From: Candidatus Zixiibacteriota bacterium
GTDB lineage: Bacteria; Zixibacteria; MSB-5A5; WJJR01
DNA length: 40,786 nt
Assembly (NCBI GenBank): GCA_036397555.1
Contig: DASWIS010000002.1
Coordinates: 1-40,786, forward strand
Direction: 5' to 3'
Shown: positions 1 to 8,903 of the stretch, piece by piece
Position numbering within the stretch: position 1 is the stretch's first letter
Layout: the number at the start of each line of letters is the position of its first letter
Notes under the pieces: model-generated
Seen by the model: only the letters and a program-made list of their open reading frames with translations
Told to the model about the DNA's origin: nothing
Databases searched by the model: none
Position numbers and translations under genes: made by a program

Positions 1-109
1 CATCGTGCAGTGGATCGAGGGCTGGTACAACCGCGAACGCATGCACACCAGCCTGGACGATCTCAGTCCGGTTGAATTTGAGGAACGCTTGTTGCTGGAA
101 TCTATCTAA
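1..109 (+). CDS. IS3-family transposase (orfB/InsF-like), C-terminal end only
   Basis: The reading frame enters from before the window and ends at the TAA at 107-109, leaving 35 residues. They contain WYNRERMHTSL and LSPVEFEE, the signature end of IS3-family DDE integrases (usual form WYNxxRxHSxLGYxSPxxFE). Family knowledge: this protein catalyses copy-paste transposition of the element. The catalytic Asp residues lie outside the window, so activity cannot be judged. The element appears to end about 25 bp downstream, inside a serine recombinase gene. Only the family assignment is firm; the IS subgroup cannot be told from 35 residues. Confidence 0.85.
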   Translation, partial: IVQWIEGWYNRERMHTSLDDLSPVEFEERLLLESI

Positions 110-136
110 ACGAGTGTCAACGAAAACGGGGGATCA
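110..136 (+). mobile_element. Putative right end of the IS3-family element
   Basis: Directly after the transposase stop comes GTGTCAACGAAAACGGGGGA and then TCA. This resembles the terminal inverted repeats of many IS3-group elements (TGTC-AC-GAAA-CGGGGG-type ends, closing in CA-3'). Recombinase homology begins at about 133, within a few bases of this motif, so the element boundary is near 133-136. The left end is outside the window, so neither the matching inverted repeat nor the target duplication can be verified. Confidence 0.55.
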
Positions 137-1293
137 TCACCACCTCGGCGGGACGGTTGATGCTCAATGTGCTCATGTCATTCGCCCAGTTCGAACGGGA
201 AATCATCGCTGAGCGGACCTCCGACAAGATGTGTGCGGCAAGGAGGAAGGGTAAGTGGTGCGGCGGTCCTCCGGTGTTGGGGTACGACATCGACCACGAA
301 CGCAAGCGGCTGATCATCAATCCCGATGAGGCCGAGCAGGTCCGGGAGGTCTTCGATCTGTATCTGGAGAAGCAGTCGATGCTGCAGGTTGTCTGTGAGA
401 TCAACCGCCGGGGATGGACCACCAAGAGCTATCAGACCAAGGCGGGATCGCACCACCCCGGAGCGCTGTGGGACAAATCCAAGCTGCAACGCATCCTCAC
501 CAACGTCACCTACATCGGCAAGACCAGGCACCAAGGTCAGATCATCGACGCTGAGCATGAGGGGATTGTCGATCCCGCCATCTTCGAGCAGGTACAGGAG
601 TTGATCCGGGAGAACGGCAACGGATCGGGCGGCACGGTCCGCAACAAGCACGGGGCGTTGCTCAAGGGCATCCTGAAGTGCGGTCAGTGCGGCGCCGCCA
701 TGGCGCACACGTACACCAAGAAGGGCAACCGGCTGTACCGCTACTACACCTGCACGACCTACCAGAAGCAGGGACCGGATGCGTGTACGACTCGGTCACT
801 TGCAGCTCAAGAGATCGAGGACTTCGTGGTCGAGCAGATACGCAGGCTGGCGCGCGATCCCGATCTGATCCGGGAGGTGTTCGAGGAGTCGATCCGTCAG
901 CGTCAGGAGCAACTTGCTCGATTGGAATCAGAACGCAATCGTCTGGTCAAGCAGCGGCAGCAGAAGGGTGAGGAGATCAAGCGGTTGGTCAGTGCGATTG
1001 CGGGCACCCCGAATCCGTCGCCGTCGCTGACAGAGCGGCTGGCGGTGGTCGAGCGACAGGCCGGTGATGTTGACCTGCGACTGCAGGAGATCGACACTCA
1101 GACGTCAACACTCCGCGATCAATCCATCGACCTCGCCGGCGTGACCGCCGCACTCGAAGAGTTTGAGGCGGTGTGGGGGGTGATGTGTTGCGCGGAACGG
1201 GAACAGCTGGTTCACGCACTCAGCGGCGTGATCTGGGTTGGGAAGTCACAGAATGCCATAGAGATAGGCTTTCGATCACGGGACGCCTCATAA
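133..1293 (+). pseudogene. Large serine recombinase, 5'-truncated by the IS3 element
   Basis: The frame starts inside the resolvase domain. The in-frame codons from 133 read ITTSAGRLMLNVL then SFAQFERE and AERT, matching the end of the catalytic domain of large serine recombinases, which usually reads (D)TTTxxGRxMLN. The first ~115 residues, including the nucleophilic Ser, are missing. What remains is the Recombinase domain (about residues 25-150 counted from the TTG at 157), a zinc ribbon (CGQCGAAM ... YYTC ... C) and a coiled coil rich in Glu, Arg and Gln. Without the Ser the product cannot cut DNA. It is probably a dead relic of an integrative element interrupted by IS insertion. A TTG at 157 could start a truncated protein, but it would have no catalytic residues. 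Confidence 0.85.
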
Positions 1294-1654
1294 TATTTCT
1301 TGCTCTCATTTGTGTTCGCTGCGATATACCCGCTGTCATTCCTGAGTTTATACGAGACAACTAAAGAGGATTCCGGCGGGCAGCAAGTAGGTTCGTTAGG
1401 TGAAGTGGTTGATGCAGGCGTATCAGCGATGCGCGCGCATTGGCGTGACGGCGTGCCACAATGGCGCCGTGCCGCGGCGGATCTTGCAGATCAACATTCA
1501 GGATTCGCCGTCACGTACTGCAAAGACCGATGTCCTAATGCTACGTGCGCCCTTTGTCATGAGTCCTCCGTAACTGCAATCATCGAAGTAGCGAGAATCT
1601 AAACCGCATTACGGATAGCACTCTGATCAGATGCTCAACCTTAGGAGAATGGAA
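1294..1654. other. Intergenic region, no convincing gene
   Basis: This 361-bp stretch lies between the recombinase relic and the SBBP protein. A frame from GTG 1400 to TAA 1573 (57 codons) stays open but has no ribosome binding site and no recognisable motif, and another frame is open across part of the same stretch. I see no tRNA, repeat or clear att core. The ribosome binding site of the next gene (AGGAG, 1643-1647) lies at its end. The promoter of that gene is presumably here, but no good -35/-10 pair stands out. Confidence 0.5.
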
Positions 1655-4600
1655 ATGACAATCCCAGAACGATTCCCAACGCTATCGCCAGGAAGAGGGA
1701 ACGAATCCGGTGATTCGCTTGCGACAATTACACTGCCGATTGCCCTCACAGCATTGCTGACCGTCCTGCCTTTGAGAGTTGAGCCCGATCCAATGCACTC
1801 GGAAACCGCAGGTGCTACACCCATCCCTGCAGAAATCGCCGTGACGGCAATGCCCTTGCCCTTTACGGAGAATTGCGGCCAATTCGATCCCCGTGTGAGA
1901 TTCCAGGCTCATACTCGACGTGCAACCGTATGGATTACCGGTGATGGTGTTTACTACGACTTCCTGCGCCCGAGATCGCGAATCTCGACAGAGCCGATGG
2001 CATCGAGTAATCGCGAAGTCGAGTGTCTCACCATTGGGGTCACCTTCATCCACGCTAATCCGTCGCCCTCGCTCGCCGGCGCCGGACTGCAACAGTACCA
2101 CACCAACTATCTGATTGGAAGTGACCCTCTGGAATGGCGGACTGGGGTCCCCAATTATGACACGGTGGTTTTCAACGGGATCTACTCCGGAATCGACCTG
2201 AAGTATTATGGAAACAGTGCGGGCTTGGAGTATGACTTCATTGTTTCTCCCGGAGCCGATGCATCACAGATCGAGGTTCGCTACGATGGTGCCACGTCGC
2301 TCTCCATCGACGGCCTTGGCAATTTGGTAGTCGAGACAAGCTGGGGCACAGTGACGGAGCATACCCCGCGGCTCTACCAATTCGACGAAGACCGGTGCGT
2401 CGAATTGTCCGGAAGATACACGTTGATTTCCGAGAATTCGTTCGGCTTTCGACTAGATGACTCCTACAATCCGGCGCTGGCGTTAGTTATCGATCCGACA
2501 TTGACTTACAGCACGTATCTGGGAGGGGGTTCGGACGAGTACGGCTACGAGATCGCGGTCGATGGCTCCGGGAGCGCGTACGTCATGGGCGTCACGTTCT
2601 CATCTGATTTTCCGACCGTCAGCTCCTACGACGGCACGCACAACGGCAGTGGTGATGTGTTCATTGCAAAGGTCAACGCCGCCGGTAGTGGACTCGTGTA
2701 CAGTACGTACATCGGCGGCGGGTCCGACGATTTCAGCTACGGGATCGCCGTGGACGGCTCCGGAAATGCCTACATCACGGGCTACACGCAATCGACAAAC
2801 TTCCCGACCCTCAACTCCTATCAGGCAATGCACGCGGGCGGCACCTACGATGCCTTTGTGACAAAGCTGAACAGCGCCGGGGATGGATTGGAGTACAGCA
2901 CATATCTGGGCGGCGGCGCCGACGACCTGGCCGTCGGTGGGATTGCTGTCGATGGAGGTGGAAACGCATACGTCACGGGATGGACAACCTCGACCAATTT
3001 CCCCACAGTGAATGCCTACCAGTCCGACCGGGGACTCACGGATGTCTTTGTGACCAAGCTAAACGCCTTCGGTAACGGGCTGGAGTATAGCACCTATCTT
3101 GGTGGAAACCTGTCGTCGGAGGAGGGCTGGGGCATTGCCGTCGATGGAGACGGCAACGCGTATGTCGTGGGCAAGACGAACTCCTCCGACTTCCCAACGG
3201 TTAATCCGTACGACGGTACACTCAATGGTACCGACGCCTTTGTCGTCAAACTCAACAGTCTTGGGAATGGACTGATTTACGGTACCTACCTTGGAGGCAC
3301 GGGATCAGACGGGGAACGCTGCTTGGTCGCGGTGGACGGCGATGGGAACGCCTACGTCACCGGCTGGACAACTTCGACCGACTATCCGATGGTCAATGCA
3401 TACCAAGCCTCGTACGGCGGCGGCGGATATGATGCGTTCGTTACAAAGTTGAACAGCGACGGGGACGGGTTGGAGTACAGCACCTACCTCGGTGGGAATG
3501 GGCAGGACTTTGGAGACGATATCGCTGTCGATGGGAGTGGCCATGCACACATTGTCGGCCGAACCCAATCGACCAACTTCCCAACGGTGGATCCACACCA
3601 GGCCAATCACGGAGGTGGGATTGATGACGCATTTGTGGCGGAGTTGAACAGCGCCGGAGACGGGCTGGTTTATGGCACGTACCTGGGTGGCAGTGGCCAG
3701 GACTTTGGCGATGGGGTCGCGGTGGATGATGCCGGAGATGTCTATCTGACGGGACGGACATCATCCTCCAACTTTCCCACGGCCAGCCCATACGATGGGT
3801 CAATCGGCGGAGCTTGGGATGCCTTTGTTGCGAAGATCGGAGAACTCCCCTGCCCGTGCCCATGTTTCGCCGATCCCAACTGTGACGGAGTCACGGATGT
3901 GCTTGATGTTGTGCTGGCCGGAGACGTCGCATTCGGTAGCGAACCCCCCACACTTGATCCACCATGCACGATTAAGCGAGAGGATGTCGATTGCAATGGT
4001 GTCGTCAATGCCCTTGATATCGCCGACCTGCTAAATGTCGCCTTCCGCAATGCCGACGCGTCGGTGGCGTTCTGCAATCCAAATCCCGGAGCCTGCACAC
4101 CCCCGACACCACCGACTCCGCCGCCGGCTGGGGGCGGGTCTGTGCTTGTAGAATCAAAGACATTCATGACCAATCAGGACAATTGCAAGATCGGCATCTA
4201 CATCAACAATTCAGTCGCCCTGAATGCAATTGTTCTCCCGCTGGAGATGCGATCCGTGTCGGGAGGTGCCTATCCGGCCTCCTCATTCACGTTGACAGTC
4301 AGATCCGGTGGACGAGTTAAGCTGAGCGGATTAGACCATTTTACCACGCTGCGTTACTATGGTACCCCAGAAGTGGTCAACTGCTGCAGTGGTCCGGTAT
4401 CCAGCACTTGGAAGTCGGGCGAGATCACACCTGGGCTCGAGTTTTACTCCAGTTCTGATGCAGTTTTTTGGGAGGGAAACACTCAGTATACGTTCATCGA
4501 CTCCTGTCTCGGTATCGGCAATGACCCCGCGGGAACGCCTTCCATTGAGCTGTCCTTTACAACTGGCGGAACACCCGGCACGTTTGAAATCGATACTGCG

Positions 4601-6811
4601 TGTGTCACGCCACAGAATCACCTGCTCTTCGTGGAGTGTAGCGGCGGGAGTCCATTCAGTTCGGTGGCCGCCAACGGCACCGCGTGGCAGCCCGGTTTCA
4701 CGAAGGGGACTGTCACCGTTACTGATGCGACCCCACCTGTGGCTGATTATGGTGACGCCCCCGACGGAATCGACGCCTGCCAGTTGTCCACCACGTGTGA
4801 TGCTCCGGCTTCCATATACCCGACAAACTGGTTGACCGCGAATGCGGCTGCCGGAAGGGAAGCCCCGTACCACTTCAACACCCTTGCCGGGGCAGAGAGT
4901 TGGATTTCACTCGGAGGCCGTGGAACCGGTCCAGCTTCCACAGAGTCCGAAGCACACCAACCCTGCTGCGACTGGATCACTGGCGTGCTCGCCCCTCCTC
5001 CGCCGCCCTGTGATGAAGATGACGGACCCCTTGTCCTGTGTCTGGGAGCCAATCCCGGTCTCGCGGCCCTATGCAACAGCGGGATCATCGTCGCACCCGG
5101 CGGTAATTGCGAGGAGTTCGCCGCCGCAGCATTTGGTCCGAATCCGGCGGTGGCGGGGCAGGCGTGGGGCATCTGGGTATTCCAAGCCGAGATTGGACCA
5201 ACAACGCCTGATGTGCCCGCATACGCCAACGTAGTTGTCGATTTGAACCAGAGTGGGGTCTATGGCGACGGCGCCTTGGAATGGACATTAACCGATGAAC
5301 CGCTGCAGTATATGCCCGGTCAGGTTCAGACCCTCATTACTGAACCATTCTTCCCGGTGCCGATCGCCGTAGTGGGCGGCCCGGTTGTGAACTGGGCGGC
5401 CTTGCCCTTTTGGACCCGGTTCACGGTCGGTTCCGAGCAGATCAGTTTCGCATTTCCCGGCGGCGATTGGGACGGTAGCGGTGAGGCGGGCGGCTATGAC
5501 TATGGGGAAACCGAAGACTGGGTTGTCTTCGGCGATCCGGAAGAGGAGCGTGGGGCTTGCTGTGACCCGGGTGGCGATTGCAAGTGGGTGACACAGGACA
5601 GTTGCGCAGCGCTTGGCGGTACTTTCCATGGCGCCGGGACTTTCTGCCGAGAATCTGACATCGACAGCAATGGCGTCGACGACATGTGCGAACCGTGTCT
5701 CCCTCCTGGGCCGTATAACGACACCACTTCGATGCTCGCGTACATGGAGATACTCGTCCATCCGGACTGGCGTGATTCGGTCAAGAGCTTGCCGGGGTAC
5801 GACAGCACCACGGCCATTCTGCGAACCGGGATTGGATTCGATCCACAGATCATCAACATGTACAGCGCGCCGTATCTCCAGGACGATGCCTGGGATGATT
5901 ATCTTGGGGTTCAGGTCGGTGTCGCCACCGGACCCGATACGAACATCGTCATAGTAGACAGCGACTTTCCTCCACTTAGCGATGAGCAGCTTGGAATCGA
6001 TGAGCTTCTCATACAGACTTTTGGAATCCCACAAACTCCGCACGCCCCTTGGGAGTTATTTGAGGGAAGAAAAACCTCAATGCACAACTGGGAATACTTC
6101 GGTCTTGAAGGTTGTCCGGGTTGTCTCTGGAGCCTAAACGATCCTGAGGAAACAGTCGGTCAGAGGCCGATCGTGCTGCAGTTCGGGGATGAAGGGACAG
6201 ATCTGAATGTGCTTCGTGGAATCGAATTGACTAGCCCGTCGATTTATTTCCCGAACTTCGGCGAGTTCTTGCTCTTAGAGCCTTACCCTGCAATCAGAGC
6301 CTACACAGGTCAGGCGTGTCCTGCGGGACAAACTCCTCCGCGCGCTGTTGAGACCTTTGATCCGCGCTTTGGGCCTGCTCCGGAGCTTCGTCGATCGAAT
6401 CCCCAGTCCGCAAATCCGACTCTGGGGCGTCCAGCAGGTACGGCTGCCCCCGGAGACGTTTTCGGATGGGTTATCAAAGCGGGTGCGGCCATCGGGTTTG
6501 ATGACTCCGAATCTGACTCGACAGAATTCATGGGGGCGATGAACTCGATTGAAGCACTGATTGCCCCGTGCGTATGCACGAAGTTCGCAGATCCCGCAAA
6601 CAACGGTGCCGTCGTGAATGTCTTCGACGTGGTCAAGGCCGTTGACGTTGCCTTCCGTAGCGCAGCTCCGACCACCGATCCGGGATGCCCGAAGCAACGG
6701 ACCGACGTCAATTGCGACAACGTCACGAACGTCTTTGACGTCGTCAAGTTCGTCGATGTGGCGTTTCGCGCAGCCAACCCGGCGACGGCGTTCTGCGATC
6801 CGTGCGGATGA
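1655..6811 (+). CDS. Secreted SBBP beta-propeller / GEVED-like / dockerin mosaic protein
   Basis: About 1718 residues. ATG 1655 is chosen because AGGAG (1643-1647) lies 7 nt upstream; in-frame ATGs at 1631 and 1649 are badly spaced. A hydrophobic segment near residues 27-45 looks like a signal peptide. Order of parts: a DUF7948-like N-terminal domain (ENCGQFDPRVRFQA, then GVYYDF); seven SBBP repeats of about 65 residues at 2500-3840 (YSTYLGG ... IAVDG.G.AYV.G ... FPT); a first Cys-flanked dockerin-like pair (3850-4090); a Pro-rich linker; a cohesin-like beta domain (4135-4730); a GEVED-like region starting VADYGDAPD (4735-5550); an unrecognised domain (5690-6300); and a C-terminal dockerin-like pair with NVFDVVK repeated (6570-6811). 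Family knowledge: SBBP repeats form extracellular propellers and dockerins bind Ca2+ and cohesins. A structural or adhesive surface role is inferred; no catalytic site is visible. Confidence 0.85.
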   Translation: MTIPERFPTLSPGRGNESGDSLATITLPIALTALLTVLPLRVEPDPMHSETAGATPIPAEIAVTAMPLPFTENCGQFDPRVRFQAHTRRATVWITGDGVYYDFLRPRSRISTEPMASSNREVECLTIGVTFIHANPSPSLAGAGLQQYHTNYLIGSDPLEWRTGVPNYDTVVFNGIYSGIDLKYYGNSAGLEYDFIVSPGADASQIEVRYDGATSLSIDGLGNLVVETSWGTVTEHTPRLYQFDEDRCVELSGRYTLISENSFGFRLDDSYNPALALVIDPTLTYSTYLGGGSDEYGYEIAVDGSGSAYVMGVTFSSDFPTVSSYDGTHNGSGDVFIAKVNAAGSGLVYSTYIGGGSDDFSYGIAVDGSGNAYITGYTQSTNFPTLNSYQAMHAGGTYDAFVTKLNSAGDGLEYSTYLGGGADDLAVGGIAVDGGGNAYVTGWTTSTNFPTVNAYQSDRGLTDVFVTKLNAFGNGLEYSTYLGGNLSSEEGWGIAVDGDGNAYVVGKTNSSDFPTVNPYDGTLNGTDAFVVKLNSLGNGLIYGTYLGGTGSDGERCLVAVDGDGNAYVTGWTTSTDYPMVNAYQASYGGGGYDAFVTKLNSDGDGLEYSTYLGGNGQDFGDDIAVDGSGHAHIVGRTQSTNFPTVDPHQANHGGGIDDAFVAELNSAGDGLVYGTYLGGSGQDFGDGVAVDDAGDVYLTGRTSSSNFPTASPYDGSIGGAWDAFVAKIGELPCPCPCFADPNCDGVTDVLDVVLAGDVAFGSEPPTLDPPCTIKREDVDCNGVVNALDIADLLNVAFRNADASVAFCNPNPGACTPPTPPTPPPAGGGSVLVESKTFMTNQDNCKIGIYINNSVALNAIVLPLEMRSVSGGAYPASSFTLTVRSGGRVKLSGLDHFTTLRYYGTPEVVNCCSGPVSSTWKSGEITPGLEFYSSSDAVFWEGNTQYTFIDSCLGIGNDPAGTPSIELSFTTGGTPGTFEIDTACVTPQNHLLFVECSGGSPFSSVAANGTAWQPGFTKGTVTVTDATPPVADYGDAPDGIDACQLSTTCDAPASIYPTNWLTANAAAGREAPYHFNTLAGAESWISLGGRGTGPASTESEAHQPCCDWITGVLAPPPPPCDEDDGPLVLCLGANPGLAALCNSGIIVAPGGNCEEFAAAAFGPNPAVAGQAWGIWVFQAEIGPTTPDVPAYANVVVDLNQSGVYGDGALEWTLTDEPLQYMPGQVQTLITEPFFPVPIAVVGGPVVNWAALPFWTRFTVGSEQISFAFPGGDWDGSGEAGGYDYGETEDWVVFGDPEEERGACCDPGGDCKWVTQDSCAALGGTFHGAGTFCRESDIDSNGVDDMCEPCLPPGPYNDTTSMLAYMEILVHPDWRDSVKSLPGYDSTTAILRTGIGFDPQIINMYSAPYLQDDAWDDYLGVQVGVATGPDTNIVIVDSDFPPLSDEQLGIDELLIQTFGIPQTPHAPWELFEGRKTSMHNWEYFGLEGCPGCLWSLNDPEETVGQRPIVLQFGDEGTDLNVLRGIELTSPSIYFPNFGEFLLLEPYPAIRAYTGQACPAGQTPPRAVETFDPRFGPAPELRRSNPQSANPTLGRPAGTAAPGDVFGWVIKAGAAIGFDDSESDSTEFMGAMNSIEALIAPCVCTKFADPANNGAVVNVFDVVKAVDVAFRSAAPTTDPGCPKQRTDVNCDNVTNVFDVVKFVDVAFRAANPATAFCDPCG
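2500..3843 (+). repeat. Seven tandem SBBP repeats (coding)
   Basis: Seven units with a period of about 195 bp start near 2504, 2698, 2890, 3085, 3280, 3475 and 3668. Each encodes Y[SG]TYLGG, a Gly/Asp-rich turn, [IV]AVD, G.AYV.G and [FY]P. The match is at protein level; third codon positions differ widely, so the duplications are old. The repeats probably form one propeller. Confidence 0.85.
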
Positions 6812-6837
6812 TCAAGTAGCTGTACAGCTACAATTGC

Positions 6838-6873
6838 AAAGCCCGTGGGGTCGGTGACGGCCCCACGGGCTTT
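6838..6873 (+). terminator. Rho-independent terminator of the SBBP gene
   Basis: A perfect 10-bp stem, GCCCGTGGGG (6841-6850) with CCCCACGGGC (6861-6870), encloses a 10-nt loop and is extended by AAA/TTT. On the plus strand it is followed by TTTGTCTT. It lies 26 nt after the stop codon of the SBBP protein. Confidence 0.9.
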
Positions 6874-7092
6874 GTCTTGGGTCACGGAATCCAAGATGAA
6901 TGGGCGGAGTTCGTCCCGATTGTCGCCCGTGCTCGTGACCTCAGCGGCTTCAGGTGCCGGGCATCGACGTGAGCGCCGCGAGCGGTGACCGCCAACCCCC
7001 GACACGTCCGCGGGTTACGTCGGCGCTTCTCTGACGGCAGGTACAGTTTGCTGACGTCGGAATTGTCGGAAGTTTGAAGCGGGCAGCAATAG

Positions 7093-7165
7093 CTCCCCGG
7101 GCCGGACTCGAACCAGCGACAAGGCGGTTAACAGCCGCCTGCTCTACCGACTGAGCTACCGGGGA
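7093..7165 (-). tRNA. tRNA-Asn (anticodon GTT)
   Basis: The minus strand folds into a complete cloverleaf of 73 nt. The acceptor stem is TCCCCGG/CCGGGGA with discriminator G. The D stem is GCTC/GAGC. The anticodon stem is GGCGG/CCGCC around loop CTGTTAA, giving anticodon GTT. The T stem is GCTGG/CCGGC around TTCGAGT. The 3' CCA is not encoded. The usual D-loop and T-loop bases are present, so it should be functional. No integrated element or att duplication is visible beside it. Confidence 0.97.
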
Positions 7166-7289
7166 ATGAGGCAAAGCGCCGAGCCACAGAATTTAGCCGT
7201 CTGTACGACGAAATCAAGCCGAAAACCGAACGGTTCCGTCCCTGATCGGAGCTGACGGGTCCTTTCCCATATGCGGACATAGGTCCTGT

Positions 7290-7478
7290 CTACTTCAACA
7301 ACGACGAGACGAATCGGATCAGCGGTATCAGGAACACCGCCAGCAGCACGAGCGCCACGAGTGTGCGCCACGACAACTTGCCATGGCGTCCGGCGAACTC
7401 ATATCCGCACACGAAGCAGACAGTCGAGTCGACGGGAACCATCGCGGCGCAGGATGGGCACTCACGTTTGCCGGTCAT
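7290..7478 (-). CDS. Small zinc-ribbon membrane protein
   Basis: 62 residues. The N-terminal half carries a zinc-ribbon pattern, CPSC (residues 7-10) and CFVCG (about 21-25), that is, two CxxC pairs about 11 residues apart. The C-terminal half is one transmembrane helix (about residues 37-57) and ends in Lys. The layout matches small zinc-ribbon membrane proteins of unknown function. It lies 30 nt downstream of the DUF2007-like gene on the same strand and is probably co-transcribed. No good Shine-Dalgarno precedes its ATG, so coupling to the upstream gene is possible. Function unknown. Confidence 0.7.
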   Translation of the reverse strand: MTGKRECPSCAAMVPVDSTVCFVCGYEFAGRHGKLSWRTLVALVLLAVFLIPLIRFVSSLLK

Positions 7479-7508
7479 GGGGATTATGTGCAGCCGGGTC
7501 GGAGCCGC

Positions 7509-7754
7509 CTACAGGTGATCGATGGTCATGTCGGCGATATCGCGCGCCGCTTCGAGCATCTCCGGGGGAACATGCACATCGACGCGCGTCGGTTCCAGCG
7601 TGCCAAGGCCGGTACCGCTGCCGAACATTTCATTGGAGTGCAGCAGCGACGGTATGCCCTCCTGCTTGAGCGCCTCGACCACCATCTGTGCGTGCATGGT
7701 CGTTGGGTAGGAATGAAGCAGGACAAAGTCCGCATTCGATCCGGATTCTTTCAT
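7509..7754 (-). CDS. DUF2007-type putative signal-transducing protein
   Basis: 81 residues from ATG 7754, chosen because GGGAG lies about 6 nt upstream; an in-frame TTG at 7775 has no comparable site. The core reads VLLHSYPTTMHAQMVVEAL, then GIPSLLHS and a later VDVHVPPE. This is the compact ferredoxin-like pattern of DUF2007, in which a small domain starts with a short strand and a helix containing A.....L...GI. Family knowledge: usually called a putative signal-transducing protein, with no established ligand. It is followed by a zinc-ribbon membrane protein, a frequent partner in small regulatory cassettes. The product is soluble and probably cytoplasmic. Confidence 0.75.
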   Translation of the reverse strand: MKESGSNADFVLLHSYPTTMHAQMVVEALKQEGIPSLLHSNEMFGSGTGLGTLEPTRVDVHVPPEMLEAARDIADMTIDHL

Positions 7755-7835
7755 TGCCGTCTCCCTGTTGACCAAGCGTGACTCATGGTGTGCCGGATTG
7801 CGTCATCACACAAACCTGATACCGGATATCCGAAC

Positions 7836-8771
7836 TCAGGGTTCTCCGAGTGCGCGATAAACGGAGCCGTTCGCTCGCTTCAATACGGTGTCCGCATCGC
7901 GGGCGGAGCAGTTCAGCTTGGCCATGACCAGCGCGCGCTTGACTGAACCGCGCGCCCGACGCAAGAACTCGCTCGACTGGTCATAGTCCAGACCGGCAGT
8001 CACACAAAGGATACGCTTGGAGCGTTCGCGCAGTTTCGCAGAGGTCGCTGTCAGGTCGACCATCCAATTCTGATACGTTTTGCCCAGTTGAATCATGGCC
8101 GCTGTTGTGATCATGTTGAGCACGAGCTTTTGCGCCGTACCTGCTTTCATCCGCGTTGATCCCGCGATCACCTCGGGGCCGACTACGACTGCAACGACAA
8201 CATCGGCGCTTTCCGAGCTCGTGGCGACCGGTATCGGATTGGCGACGAGGAAGATCGTGCGTGCGCCGCGACGTTTGGCCTCGCGCAATGCGCCCAGAGT
8301 GTACGGCGTGCGTCGTGACGCCGCGATGGCGATCAGGCAATCTTGTTTGCCGACGCGATGTCGCCTGACATCGGCGGCGCCATCGGCCGCTTTGTCCTCG
8401 ACCCCTTCGCGCGAACGGATCAATGTGCGATGCCCGCCGGCAATCAACCCCACCGCGCGCTTGTGATCCAATCCGAATGTCGGCGGCAGCTCGGAGGCAT
8501 CGAGCACACCGAGCCGTCCGGATGTGCCCGCGCCCGCGTAGAACAGGCGTCCGCCCCCAAACCAAGCATCGATGACCACTTGTGTCGCCTTTTCGATCTG
8601 CGGCAGACAGCGCGCGATGGCAGTGGCGACTGTGCGATCGGCATCGTTGATGCGCTTGAGCACCGTGCGCAGCGGTTCGCGGTCCAGCCGTCGATAACGT
8701 TTGTCCTGCGACTCGGTGGTCAATTCGGTCAATTGTTCGTATAGCGTATGGTCCTTTGCGTGTCGCTTCAT
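7836..8771 (-). CDS. murQ: N-acetylmuramic acid 6-phosphate etherase MurQ
   Basis: 311 residues. MurQ cleaves the lactyl ether of MurNAc-6-phosphate, giving GlcNAc-6-phosphate and D-lactate during recycling of cell-wall sugars in the cytoplasm. The SIS-domain signature is clear: GRLFYAGAGTSGRLGVLDAS (residues 74-93), with Glu94 at the position of the catalytic Glu in LDASE, then SREGVED around residue 122, where the second conserved Glu lies. Residues 148-160 (AIAASRRTPYTLG) match the sugar-binding loop, except that the usual Gly after AAS is Arg here. The length is normal for MurQ. No phosphotransferase or AnmK partner is present. MltG and a GH25 lysozyme elsewhere in the window fit a wall-turnover theme. 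Confidence 0.95.
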   Translation of the reverse strand: MKRHAKDHTLYEQLTELTTESQDKRYRRLDREPLRTVLKRINDADRTVATAIARCLPQIEKATQVVIDAWFGGGRLFYAGAGTSGRLGVLDASELPPTFGLDHKRAVGLIAGGHRTLIRSREGVEDKAADGAADVRRHRVGKQDCLIAIAASRRTPYTLGALREAKRRGARTIFLVANPIPVATSSESADVVVAVVVGPEVIAGSTRMKAGTAQKLVLNMITTAAMIQLGKTYQNWMVDLTATSAKLRERSKRILCVTAGLDYDQSSEFLRRARGSVKRALVMAKLNCSARDADTVLKRANGSVYRALGEP

Positions 8772-8903
8772 GTCCAGAAAGTCGATGGGAAACGAGGGGC
8801 TGTCAACTGTGGAAGATGGGAGCCGTGCATCAGAACTCGAAGGTCGACCACACGGGGTCGCCCAGGTATAGCGCCGCTGCGTCGTGGCATCGTGAGGGAT
8901 GAA

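Noticed and set aside
1300-1602. Open frame of about 100 codons after the recombinase
   Set aside because: No ribosome binding site, no motif, and a second frame is open over part of the same bases; no support beyond absence of stops.
6950-7174. A minus-strand open frame containing PVAQSVEQAAVNR
   Set aside because: This is the well-known translation artefact of a tRNA gene; the cloverleaf of tRNA-Asn explains the sequence completely.
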